Source: Tenacibaculum skagerrakense (lineage in GTDB: Bacteria; Bacteroidota; Bacteroidia; Flavobacteriales; Flavobacteriaceae). From it: a stretch of DNA of 64,000 bases. The notes under the pieces are model-generated. The model ran no database searches. It was not told where the DNA came from and saw only the letters and a list, made by a program, of their open reading frames with translations. This document shows positions 45,701-54,154 of this stretch, one piece after another. The DNA lies in assembly GCF_004345825.1 (NCBI RefSeq), contig NZ_SLXM01000007.1, positions 186,001 through 250,000 on the forward strand, read 5' to 3'. Position numbers and translations under genes: made by a program. How positions within the stretch are numbered: the stretch's first letter is position 1; each line of letters starts with the position of its first letter.

Positions 45701-46742
45701 GCCTAAACTAATGATCGCAAGTGCTGGAACTGAAATAGAAGAGTATTTAGGACAAAAAAGAGAAGAGTTTAAAACCGATAACCAAAAGTTAGAAAAAGTT
45801 GATGAAGCACAGAGGTTAGTTAATACTATAGTAGTATTACAGCGTAAAGATTTTGGAAAAAATACAAATAAAAAATTAACAGAGATAACAGGGAAAATTA
45901 ACGATCTAAGTAAGTTATTAATGGAAATTGGCGGTGCGCCAGATGACTTTGAGTTACCTAGTAATAAGGATGTAGATTGGAAGGCTACAGATGGAGCAAA
46001 CAAAAGCTCTAAAGTCGATTTACTTTCTTCAAAAACAAGTAAAAGAGGCCAAAAAAGGACAGATAGAAAATTACCTAATGGATTTGGGTTAATTGATAAA
46101 TATAACCTTACATCACCTGCAAAAGGTCATTGGTCTAGGATGCACATGATTACTCATCAAGTAGGAGGGAATAATGAGGAGTCTAACTTAATTCCAGCAC
46201 CACAAACTATAAATGAGGGACCTAATGTTAGGTTTTTTGAAGGAGCATTAATAAAATTACTCGGAGAACAGAATGATACAACTAAGCGACCGAATGTTAT
46301 TTGGATTGATGTTTCCGTAGATAGTTATCATCCTGCAAGTACAACTACTCCAGTTTATAGTAATACCGATTTTGTTGAATATTTATCAATGAAAGCAGGA
46401 ATATATTTTTATACAAATAACAATTGGAAAAAAGATTCTAAAGAGAGGATAAAAGAGAAAATATGGATCAATAAACCAGATTTTAGTAGTGGCCCTCCAA
46501 TGATCTATATCTCCACCAGCCCAAGAGATAAAATTAGAAGAGAAACATCAATAGGTAAAGGATTTGCCGATCATATTTTAGTGGAGAGAGCTAATGGACC
46601 CTTTTTAGATGCTTCGGACTTTGAAGATAGGATGAGAGAATACTATGAAAGAAATGGAATTAAAATGACTACTCCTTCCGAAGATAATCTAAGACAAACT
46701 ATTGCGGCAGTAAATAATAACTCAAAAAATGTAGAATGGTAA
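42759..46742 (+). CDS. Large eCIS toxin-like protein with amphipathic core and C-terminal HNH-type nuclease domain
   Basis: 1327 residues. The start shares FIQPKMKAEKPD with the DUF4157 cargo, but the GDKYEVEAD block and DUF4157 itself are missing. Residues 1-420 are disordered and rich in K, E, P and T. Residues about 640-960 form amphipathic/hydrophobic helices (AGWIGAAFNALAGVI, GLIEWLTGSLGN) followed by a Lys-rich stretch, as in other large eCIS-linked proteins. The C-terminus has GHWSRMHMITHQVGG with His1129 and His1133, then NEESNLIPAP, which resembles the HNH/His-Me-finger nuclease loop. The stop codon overlaps the next gene by 7 bases. Nuclease activity is predicted, not shown. Confidence 0.72.
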   Translation: MFVSKAQHTKPSSQNQKPSDSFIQPKMKAEKPDTNKEDVAVKGTTKETTSEVFAALKKEVPTFFAPKQNNSPNQKLQRATQEKERDANDSLISDNPQTEVTSKVNGAATNAGGGSSEAISNAVPATKEATAMPNPNAKPAVPEAKEGDKEKDKKEEKESKEKGKGDKENKTPKAPTKPEDDPEFQAQIKTTEAVKEEKSQHPDPDTKVTEQQEAGHASPAAQTTKNNQQAHATSMEATSEEEKKREPFTPASFKKLLEKNLDDLENQLPRNSDEAQDFRDDKPIEGIKENISGQVTSESDKLAGPMKQEADKPAPDSGQPTLEAKPLPVADPGAPPKPLNAQAAIPKPKTNQEISMEKESQSLDDYMSENEVTEDQLAKSNEPKFTGALDEKNNAQKEAKLAPVRYRKKEQAQLGAAQKTAATTSQEGLDQIQAAKVLSENTVLTNQTTNKTSDKTEQEKIYAEFEAIYNETKQKVTDSLEKLSEDVDKKFSEEAESAQKTFEKNVEDGLGEIYGWTVVDDWIFGEDTEAIDRLFRSEKRKFVSKMNTVLDDISVIIADGLNGALQAIEDGKKKSKEKFDSLDDSQKKLAEDAYNDFNDQYADLEDSVYEKQEELASDLAQSYKENVDVLQEKFDEIKEKVSAGWIGAAFNALAGVIKTILKIKDLLLNLLSAAVSAIGAIISDPIGFLGNLISGIKQGFVDFGSNIKQHMIKGLIEWLTGSLGNVGITMPDNLFSLSGIFSLVTQMLGLTWDYFRSKAVKLLGEPVVNGMEKAVEVFQIVKKDGVTGLWEYIKDQFTNLKEMVMDAIRDMIITKVIEAGIKWIMGLLSPAGAFVKAAMMIIDIVKFFVERAAQIFELVTAFINSIKALAAGNVKAVAKGIETALAKALPVLISFLAALVGVTGLTGKIQKIIKKVRKKIDKAINKIILKAKKTFKNLVKKGKVKVKGAVNKMLDWLGIKKKFKDKDGNKHTLFYKGTEKRPKLMIASAGTEIEEYLGQKREEFKTDNQKLEKVDEAQRLVNTIVVLQRKDFGKNTNKKLTEITGKINDLSKLLMEIGGAPDDFELPSNKDVDWKATDGANKSSKVDLLSSKTSKRGQKRTDRKLPNGFGLIDKYNLTSPAKGHWSRMHMITHQVGGNNEESNLIPAPQTINEGPNVRFFEGALIKLLGEQNDTTKRPNVIWIDVSVDSYHPASTTTPVYSNTDFVEYLSMKAGIYFYTNNNWKKDSKERIKEKIWINKPDFSSGPPMIYISTSPRDKIRRETSIGKGFADHILVERANGPFLDASDFEDRMREYYERNGIKMTTPSEDNLRQTIAAVNNNSKNVEW

Positions 46743-47446
46743 TTAAAAAAAATAATTTAATATATAGATTTAAGGATTGTATTAACGAAACTTTGAATAA
46801 TCCCAAACTGAAAGTCACTAATGTTCAAAATGACTTTCTTGAAAATTATGATGATGAGTATATAAATTCTGAAGCCGAGCTTTTTTTTGAAGATAATGGT
46901 TTTAAACTCTCAGAAGAAGTAAAAGAGTTTTGTTGTTTTCCAGCAAATCCTTTAACATTAAGTTGGGTTGTTGAAGATGATTTTTTTGATTATGAGGTAG
47001 CTGGAGGTTTCAGTTTAAGGGAGTTGGATGCGTGCTTGAATTTTGATGAGAATAAATATATAATACACAACCCCGATCTTAGTGAGGGTATAAAAAAAAT
47101 ATTATCAAATTCATATTATTTCGATATACAACCAGATGTTTTTCACGAACTGGCAACTTTATTAAAGAGAATAAATGAAGAATTAAATTTCTGGTATATA
47201 GAATTTCAAAGTGTGTATAAATTAGATTTAGACTTAAAAATATATTTAGAGGCATTGTTAATTACAAGGGGTATAACAAATTGGCAGTTATTTTTTTGTG
47301 AGAAAATTCACAACAAGAATAAAAATAATATTCTCAAAGAAAAATTGGATAGAATTTTATTCTGTTTAAAGTATTTATTTCCCAATACAAATTTTAAAAT
47401 TTTAGAAGAGAGGTATGCTTTTCATTTTAACATAGAAAATATCTAA
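46736..47446 (+). CDS. Candidate immunity protein for the preceding toxin (SUKH-like?)
   Basis: 236 residues, no signal peptide or membrane segment, acidic in the first two thirds. It starts inside the last 7 bases of the nuclease-like gene, the arrangement expected of a toxin-immunity pair. The segment FFEDNGFKLSEEVKEF with a later LSWVVED and VAGGFSLREL recalls SUKH/SMI1-type immunity folds, but the match is weak and by eye. The base composition looks more AT-rich than that of the structural genes, which fits a module acquired with the toxin tip. Confidence 0.55.
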   Translation: MVIKKNNLIYRFKDCINETLNNPKLKVTNVQNDFLENYDDEYINSEAELFFEDNGFKLSEEVKEFCCFPANPLTLSWVVEDDFFDYEVAGGFSLRELDACLNFDENKYIIHNPDLSEGIKKILSNSYYFDIQPDVFHELATLLKRINEELNFWYIEFQSVYKLDLDLKIYLEALLITRGITNWQLFFCEKIHNKNKNNILKEKLDRILFCLKYLFPNTNFKILEERYAFHFNIENI

Positions 47447-47523
47447 AAGAAGAAAAAAATAATTTAGTTACGATGGTTTACTAAATCGATTGCAAATTAA
47501 CACACTCATAACATTCATAAAAA

Positions 47524-50500
47524 ATGTTTTCACCAAAAACCCAACATACGAAACCAAGCGCTGCTAAACATTCTTCTCAGAATTCTTTCATTCAACCAAA
47601 GTTGAATGTAGGAAAACCTGGAGATAAATATGAAGTAGAAGCGGATCGTGCAGCTGATCAAATTGTAGCTGGTGGAAAAGAAAATAAAACATCTTCATTT
47701 TTTGCGCCATCAGTTCAAAAGAAAAACGAGGATGAGGTTCAAAAGCAAGAATCAAATGAAAATGAGATTCAGCAAAAACCTTTAGTCGATCCAATTACAC
47801 CTGGAGTTCAACTCAAGTCAGAATCGATATTACAAAAGCAAGAAGAGGAAATTCAACAGAAAGAGGATGAAGAAGTACAAACTAAAAAAGAATCAACTGA
47901 AACTTCTTTAGGAGGAGATATAATCCAACAACAAGCAGAAGAAGATATTCAAGAAAAAGAAGACGAAGACATACAAGAGAAAGAAGATGAAGAAGTTCAG
48001 CAATTACAAATGTCGGGAGGAGATAATAATTCGTCTTTAGAAAATAATCTAAGCAGTTCAAAAGGAGGAGGAAATCCGTTACCAAGTAACACTCAAAACG
48101 AAATGGAATCTGGTTTCGGAGCAGATTTCAGTGGAGTAAGAGTCCATAATGATAACAATGCCGTACAAATGAATCAAGAGTTAGGTTCACAAGCATTTAC
48201 CAATGGAAACGATATTTATTTTAACGAAGGAAAATACAATCCTGAAAGTGATTCAGGAAAACATTTATTAGCTCACGAGCTTACACATACCGTTCAACAA
48301 GGAGCTTCTCCAACAAATACCGTTCAAAAATCAGAAGGAGAAACAGAAAGTACAACGTTAGTTGCACCAACACAACCTCAAGATATTACCAATGGATTAC
48401 AGCTATCAGATGATTGGCTAAATTATATAGAACAAGAATCTAGTACTAGAGATTTTGATGTTGCCGTTAAAATTGGAGAACGTTTTACGGGTACTATAAA
48501 AATTAGAAAATTAGGTAGACCTGCTGAAGGAGAAAGCCAGAAATTTGAACTTGCTAGTACAAGAAGTAATAATTCCTTAGATGTAGGAGGTATGGAATTT
48601 TTAAATCCACTTCGTAATGCAGGAATTTTCCCAGTACTGGTATTGAATAGGTTTGGTGAAGAACAAAATACTACAGGTTTTTTAAGTGTTAGAGTTGGAG
48701 AAGATGTAGTTCCGGATGTATTAGGAATTATTCATAAGATAAATGAAAATCTAGAAGCAATGAGTTTCCTTGGATTAAGTCCTATTGAAGTTGCGGAAGG
48801 ATTAGAAAACCGATTTGAAAGTGGAGGACTAAACTTTAGAGCGAATAATTTATCCGCAAATATTGATGGATATATTGAAGCTACGGGAAGTTTGGGTATT
48901 ACAGATTCTACTATGACTTTTGAATTAAATTCTACAGTGGATGTTGCTGGTTTAGCATCGGGTGAGTTTAATGTAGCTCGTGGTGCAGACGGAAAGTTAA
49001 GTGGTCAAGCAAGTATAGCGGCAGATATAGCTAATGTAAGCGCATCGTTAAATGTAGAATACGATGACGGAGCTGTTACCATTCAAGGTACAGGACGAAT
49101 GAATTCAGATAAATTCTCTGGTGAAATTACACTTTTAGTTACCGATGCGGCAAGATCAACTCAAATGATGCATGCTGCTTTAGGTGTTGAGTCTATGGAA
49201 CAAGAGGCAGATGCGCCAGCTCAGGAGCAAACTGCAGTTCCTAAAACAAAAGGCAATCAAGTTTTGGCAGGTTGGGGAGAAGTTACGGCTTCAATTACTC
49301 CTTGGTTAGAAGGAACTGCTAAAATAGGAATCGATAATGAAGGTCATGTAACCATTGTAGGTGAAATCATTGTTCCTGATGAAATCGAATTGATGGAGCA
49401 ACGCGGTAAAAAGGTTGATATCTTTCAAGTAGAAATCAGAGCAGGATACGGAATTCCTTTGGTTGGACAAGTATTCTTATTTGCAAGTATTGGGATGTTT
49501 GCTAATGCAGGTTTTGGCCCGTTAGTGCTTAAAAACGTTGGGTTTACAGGAACGTATTCTACTGATCCAAATGTATTACAAGAGTTTAGTATTACGGGTA
49601 CTTTAGGAATTAACGCGTTTGCCGTTCTAGGTTTAGAGGCTGAAGCAGGAGTTGGAGTTACCATAATTGGGCACGATGTGAAAGCGGGTGTAAATGTTAC
49701 AGCAGCTGCTGGTTTAAGAGCGTATGCAGAAGCTACACCAACATTTGAATATAAAGAAGAGCAATCTCCTGAAGGAGGAAAAGTTGGAGAGTCTCGATTA
49801 AAAGGACATTTTGAAGCTGCGGCACAATTGTTTTTACAGCTTTCAGGAGCTTTATTTTATGAGTTAGATAGTCCTTGGTGGTCGCCAGCTCCAGACGGAA
49901 GAGAAGAATTCCCATTAGGAGAAGTACAATATCCAATTGGAGATAGTTTAGGAATTGGAGCAGATGTTGATTGGTTAGTTGGAGGAGAAGAGCCGCCAGA
50001 ACTAACATTCTCACCAGTAGAATTTGATCCAGATAAGTTTACTGCCGATGTAATGGCGGATCCACCTCCAAGAAGTATGGGAGATAGTGAATCCAATCCA
50101 GCAGGAGAATGGCAAGGAGAAAACGCGCCTGGAGATCAAAATGAAAATCCAGAAATTACAGGTGAAGGAGAAGGATTGCCTCCTGGAAGGAGAGAAGAAG
50201 ATTTACAAAACCTTCCTGATGAGCAAAAGTACATGAGAGCTTTAGATGAGCTTTCACAAATGGAAAATGCCAATCCAAAACCAACTATCGGAGATGTTGA
50301 GGATAAAATTAACATAGTAAAGCGCAGATATGGAATTCGAAGAATTGACACTAGAAATGAAGAAGCAGAACGTGTAGCAATTTTTGTTCAGCATGGAGAG
50401 CAAGATAATGGTAGACATCTATTAGAAATCCCATTAATTAGTGCCGCAGAAAAACAACGTTTAATAGACGAAGGTTTGAGAGCTCTTCATGAAAAAGAAG

Positions 50501-51801
50501 TGCAACGCGCCGAAGATGGGAAAATTAATAGAAGTGACGCAGAAGATGTAGCTAGAGAAATTAACAATGAGTTTGATGTATTTACATCAGTAAGAATTAC
50601 AGACGGAGATGATAGTTGGGATTATATCTATACAGCAAGTCCACCTGTAACAGAAGAGTCTGATGTTACTAAAGAAGAAAATGAAGAGGCTAGCAATTCT
50701 CCGTTTTTTGAAAAATGGATTAATCAAAAAACAACAAAGAAGAATGGTGAATTCTTGAAGAGATTCTTAGATGATTTTGATAAAGACATTAATAAAGATG
50801 ATGGTAAAAAAGTATACGTATTAAGACAAGAGGGAGATGAATTTACAATTGCAAGAGGAAGTGGTTTTGCAGATACATATCCTAGTGTTTATGTGGTAAA
50901 ACGAAATGAGGATGGTAGTAATGAGGCAGAAGTAGGTTTCTTAAAAGAAGGCTCGGAAAGATCGTATAAACCAACGCATAAAAATTTTATACCACAACAG
51001 ATTAAAATAAGACAACAAAACGGAATTTATACAGCTACTTATGAAACGTTGAGTTCAGATGGTTCTGATACAGCAAACTTTACAATACAAATTTCTTTTG
51101 AGGAAGCAGTTCAAGGTGTTAGCAATAAAAAAGAAAGAAGAGTAGTTGAAGGAGAAAACTTGTCTAACAAGGCAAAAGGAGCAGGAAGAGGGGCTTGGGA
51201 TAGCGCTAGTCATGGTTTTCATAACGCCCACATTATTGGTGATCAATTTGGTGGATCTGGAAAAAATGCAGCCTTAAATATACATCCTTCTTCACCTGAT
51301 TATAATACAGAAGACATGGCAAATGTGGAAAATACAATTGCTTCATTCTTTAGGCAAAGCGATCAAAATTATAATATGAAAGTAACGGCTGAACTTACTG
51401 ATGATGACCACACTAAAACTGATTTAAGAAATATTTTAGACCAGCAATTTGAAGGAGATAGTCAACAAGTAATTGATGAATCTGGAGCTTCTGAAGAATT
51501 AATCGCTACAGCTGAAAATAAATTAATTAGAAGCTTACAAAGCGCTATTACTAAGGATCTTGAAAATTTGCCTGCTCAATTTACAAAAGTAGATTATGAG
51601 TCAGAATCTTTAACATCAGATTTTAATATGAGTGATAGAGAAGCCACGGAAGATAGAACAACAAGAACGGTAACAGAACAGGGCTCAAATGAAAAGAAAA
51701 CTAAAAAAATTAGTATTGGAGCAGATCCTGGATTTGAAGCATTGAAAGATAATTTTGAAAGTACTGAAGTAAATGAAGGAGAAACAACAGAGTCAGCTTA
51801 A
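47524..51801 (+). CDS. Large DUF4157 eCIS toxin-like protein with C-terminal HNH/nuclease domain
   Basis: 1425 residues. The N-terminus repeats the cargo block (FIQPKLNVGKPGDKYEVEAD) and acidic QKEDEE repeats (about 70-165). DUF4157 (about 190-262) shows FGADFSGVRVHND and HELTH at 251-255. A long beta-rich, Gly/Ala-rich middle (about 430-780) is shared by many DUF4157 proteins. Near residue 1236, HGFHNAHIIGDQFGGSGKNA followed by NIHPSSPDYN matches the non-specific nuclease (His-Me finger) motif NAHIIxxxxGG...N. It is the largest cargo candidate. No dedicated immunity gene follows it; the next gene is a peptidoglycan hydrolase. Confidence 0.82.
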   Translation: MFSPKTQHTKPSAAKHSSQNSFIQPKLNVGKPGDKYEVEADRAADQIVAGGKENKTSSFFAPSVQKKNEDEVQKQESNENEIQQKPLVDPITPGVQLKSESILQKQEEEIQQKEDEEVQTKKESTETSLGGDIIQQQAEEDIQEKEDEDIQEKEDEEVQQLQMSGGDNNSSLENNLSSSKGGGNPLPSNTQNEMESGFGADFSGVRVHNDNNAVQMNQELGSQAFTNGNDIYFNEGKYNPESDSGKHLLAHELTHTVQQGASPTNTVQKSEGETESTTLVAPTQPQDITNGLQLSDDWLNYIEQESSTRDFDVAVKIGERFTGTIKIRKLGRPAEGESQKFELASTRSNNSLDVGGMEFLNPLRNAGIFPVLVLNRFGEEQNTTGFLSVRVGEDVVPDVLGIIHKINENLEAMSFLGLSPIEVAEGLENRFESGGLNFRANNLSANIDGYIEATGSLGITDSTMTFELNSTVDVAGLASGEFNVARGADGKLSGQASIAADIANVSASLNVEYDDGAVTIQGTGRMNSDKFSGEITLLVTDAARSTQMMHAALGVESMEQEADAPAQEQTAVPKTKGNQVLAGWGEVTASITPWLEGTAKIGIDNEGHVTIVGEIIVPDEIELMEQRGKKVDIFQVEIRAGYGIPLVGQVFLFASIGMFANAGFGPLVLKNVGFTGTYSTDPNVLQEFSITGTLGINAFAVLGLEAEAGVGVTIIGHDVKAGVNVTAAAGLRAYAEATPTFEYKEEQSPEGGKVGESRLKGHFEAAAQLFLQLSGALFYELDSPWWSPAPDGREEFPLGEVQYPIGDSLGIGADVDWLVGGEEPPELTFSPVEFDPDKFTADVMADPPPRSMGDSESNPAGEWQGENAPGDQNENPEITGEGEGLPPGRREEDLQNLPDEQKYMRALDELSQMENANPKPTIGDVEDKINIVKRRYGIRRIDTRNEEAERVAIFVQHGEQDNGRHLLEIPLISAAEKQRLIDEGLRALHEKEVQRAEDGKINRSDAEDVAREINNEFDVFTSVRITDGDDSWDYIYTASPPVTEESDVTKEENEEASNSPFFEKWINQKTTKKNGEFLKRFLDDFDKDINKDDGKKVYVLRQEGDEFTIARGSGFADTYPSVYVVKRNEDGSNEAEVGFLKEGSERSYKPTHKNFIPQQIKIRQQNGIYTATYETLSSDGSDTANFTIQISFEEAVQGVSNKKERRVVEGENLSNKAKGAGRGAWDSASHGFHNAHIIGDQFGGSGKNAALNIHPSSPDYNTEDMANVENTIASFFRQSDQNYNMKVTAELTDDDHTKTDLRNILDQQFEGDSQQVIDESGASEELIATAENKLIRSLQSAITKDLENLPAQFTKVDYESESLTSDFNMSDREATEDRTTRTVTEQGSNEKKTKKISIGADPGFEALKDNFESTEVNEGETTESA

Positions 51802-51918
51802 TAATTAATAAACAAATAAATTCAGTCATTTCACCCTTTTAATAACCATAAATATCCTGATTGTTATACAAGCTTATTCGTTAAATTTAATTTCCCAAAA
51901 AAATAAAAACCACTACAA

Positions 51919-52737
51919 ATGAAAAAAAACTGGTATCAGAAAGAATTGGTGATTAAAGACACCCAAAGAAGAAATGGAGATCATAATAATCGAAAAGACA
52001 CTCGAAAAATCCAATCTTGGTTAACATTATATAGTATTCAAAACCCACATAGTGGTACAGCAACTGATGTGGATGGAGATTTTGGCCCAGCAACAGAAAA
52101 AGCAGTTAAGAACTTTCAAAAAGAAAAAGGATTGTTTGAAAACGGTATTGTAACACAAGAAACTTTTGATGTGCTTTGTGCAAATCTTAAAGATGCTTTT
52201 GACAAACCTTTAACTGCAACTAATTTAAGAGACTTAGTTATAGAAGCGGCTGAGAATCATTTGAGAAATCATCCTTATGAACTAATTATCGATGGTCAAT
52301 CTAATAGCGGGCCTTGGGTACGATCTTATATGGATGGAAATGATGGTTCTCCATGGTATTGGTGTATGGGGTTTGTGCAAGCTATTATAGATCAGGCAGC
52401 TAGTGCTTTAGATAAAAATTTTAGAAACCTAATGCCACAAACGTATAGTTGCGATACTGTTGGAACAACAGGGTTAAATAAAGGAATTTTAACACGTTAT
52501 ACTGCATTACGTAATGATTCATCATTAATCAAACCTGGTGATATTTTTTTAATTCAAAGGTCTTCATTTGATTGGACACATACAGGAATCATAACGTCAG
52601 TGAATAATGGCGTAATAGAAACTATTGAAGGAAATACAAACATAGCTGGTTCTAGAAATGGGGTTGCTGTATTAAAGAGAACAAGAAACTTCTTAAAATC
52701 TAAAATAGATGTTTTTTCTATTGAACCATTAGTGTAA
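51919..52737 (+). CDS. Peptidoglycan hydrolase: PG_binding_1 plus CHAP-type cysteine peptidase domain
   Basis: 272 residues with no signal peptide (starts MKKNWYQKELV). Residues about 15-95 form a peptidoglycan-binding domain (VDGDFGPATEKAVKNFQKEK). The C-terminal catalytic domain has WYWCMGFVQ (nucleophile Cys), PGDIFLIQ, DWTHTGIITS (His) and ETIEGNTN, matching CHAP/NlpC-like amidases. Such an enzyme could open the wall for particle release (endolysin) or be a payload that degrades the wall of a bacterial target. The 117-base spacer before it has no terminator. It is 7 bases before the AAA gene. Confidence 0.82.
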   Translation: MKKNWYQKELVIKDTQRRNGDHNNRKDTRKIQSWLTLYSIQNPHSGTATDVDGDFGPATEKAVKNFQKEKGLFENGIVTQETFDVLCANLKDAFDKPLTATNLRDLVIEAAENHLRNHPYELIIDGQSNSGPWVRSYMDGNDGSPWYWCMGFVQAIIDQAASALDKNFRNLMPQTYSCDTVGTTGLNKGILTRYTALRNDSSLIKPGDIFLIQRSSFDWTHTGIITSVNNGVIETIEGNTNIAGSRNGVAVLKRTRNFLKSKIDVFSIEPLV

Positions 52738-52744
52738 TAAATAA

Positions 52745-54097
52745 ATGAAACAACAAGAACAATCTGCCTTAATTCAAACATCACATTTTGATGAGAAATT
52801 TTCTTATTTAAAAGAGTTAATTTTTTATCGATTAAAAAAAGAATTTACAAACGAAGAACCTCCATTTCCAATATTCAACAACATTGTAAATGATGATTCT
52901 GAGTTTTCACAATTCGCAAAAAGTCATCAGTTAGATTATGATGAGATTTTGGTTTTATTAATTGCGCTTGTTCCACACATTTCACCAAATTTTTATACAG
53001 ATATTATTACCGATTTTTTTCCTAACGGAGGCGAATTTCCAGGTTTTGGTGGGGTAAAGGGAAAAAACCATAGAGGAATTATTCCTACAGGTGAAACCTT
53101 ACTTTACATCTTGGCAGGAAAAGAAACTACAAGTAGAACACTTGTGTTGGATAGAATGTTACACAATAGTGTATTGTTTAAAAATTCGATTCTTGAATTA
53201 GAAAGTGTTCCTTATGGAGAACCTTTTATGAGTGGGAAAATAATTTTAAACAGAGAGTTTGTTCATCTGTTTTTAACGGGTAAAGAACTAAAACCTCAAT
53301 TAAGTCAAGAGTTTCCAGCTAGTTTAATTACAACTAAATTAAATTGGGAAGACTTAGTTTTAAATACAAAAACACTAACTGAAGTAAGAGAAATCGAAAA
53401 CTGGTTAGCGTATAATGATATTCTTTTGAACGATTGGGGAATGCATTCTAAAATTAAACCAGGATATCGAGTATTGTTTTGTGGAGTTCCAGGTACTGGA
53501 AAAACATTGACAGCAAGTTTACTTGGAAAATATACTGGTAAGGATGTTTACAGAGTAGATTTATCTATGGTTGTTTCTAAATATATTGGAGAAACAGAAA
53601 AAAATCTTTCTAAACTTTTTGATAAATCTATTAATAAAGATTGGATTTTGTTTTTTGATGAGGCAGATTCTATTTTCGGAAAAAGAACCAATGTTAGAGA
53701 TGCACATGATAAATATGCAAACCAAGAAGTTTCTTATTTGTTGCAAAGAATTGAAGCACATCCAGGGTTGATTATTTTGGCTTCGAATTTTAAAAATAAT
53801 ATTGATGCCGCTTTTACACGTCGTTTTCATAATATAGTTGAATTTGAAGCTCCAAGTTATGAAGAACGAGCTGTTTTATGGAGAAATAATCTACCAAAAG
53901 GAATACAGCTTGAGGATTCTTTAACAGTGGAAGAACTGGCAAAAAAGTTTAGCATTACGGGTTCAAATATTGTAAATATTATTCACTATGCGTGTTTGAA
54001 AACGTTGGCGAATAATCAACAAGAAATTCAAAGACAGTACATCTTAGAAGGTGTAAAAAGAGAATATTCTAAAGAAGGAAAAACCATTAATATTTAA
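52745..54097 (+). CDS. AAA+ ATPase of the eCIS (Afp15-like)
   Basis: 450 residues. The N-terminal 230 residues are helical and adaptor-like. The AAA module has Walker A GVPGTGKT (247-254), Walker B WILFFDEAD (300-308), sensor ILASNFKNNID and arginine finger RRF. Afp15-type ATPases are kept in nearly all eCIS and assist assembly, possibly by loading cargo or completing the particle. In Afp this gene lies just before the cap gene; here it ends the operon and is followed by a strong terminator. Confidence 0.92.
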   Translation: MKQQEQSALIQTSHFDEKFSYLKELIFYRLKKEFTNEEPPFPIFNNIVNDDSEFSQFAKSHQLDYDEILVLLIALVPHISPNFYTDIITDFFPNGGEFPGFGGVKGKNHRGIIPTGETLLYILAGKETTSRTLVLDRMLHNSVLFKNSILELESVPYGEPFMSGKIILNREFVHLFLTGKELKPQLSQEFPASLITTKLNWEDLVLNTKTLTEVREIENWLAYNDILLNDWGMHSKIKPGYRVLFCGVPGTGKTLTASLLGKYTGKDVYRVDLSMVVSKYIGETEKNLSKLFDKSINKDWILFFDEADSIFGKRTNVRDAHDKYANQEVSYLLQRIEAHPGLIILASNFKNNIDAAFTRRFHNIVEFEAPSYEERAVLWRNNLPKGIQLEDSLTVEELAKKFSITGSNIVNIIHYACLKTLANNQQEIQRQYILEGVKREYSKEGKTINI

Positions 54098-54120
54098 TTA
54101 ATCGTTCGAGTATTTATATA

Positions 54121-54154
54121 AAAAAACATCGCTATTTAATAGCGATGTTTTTTT
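54121..54154 (+). terminator. Rho-independent terminator of the eCIS operon
   Basis: Stem AAAACATCGCTAT (54123-54135) with ATAGCGATGTTTT (54139-54151), 3-base loop, flanked by A and T runs. It closes the operon 24 bases after the AAA gene and could act in both directions. Confidence 0.88.

Noticed and set aside
18980..54097. Prophage
   Set aside because: Tail-like genes are present, but there is no capsid, portal, terminase or integrase gene, and the Afp15-like ATPase, DUF4255, DUF5908 and DUF4157 genes mark an eCIS.
18980..54097. Type VI secretion system
   Set aside because: VgrG-like, PAAR and gp25 proteins are shared with T6SS, but no TssJ/L/M membrane complex or ClpV is seen.
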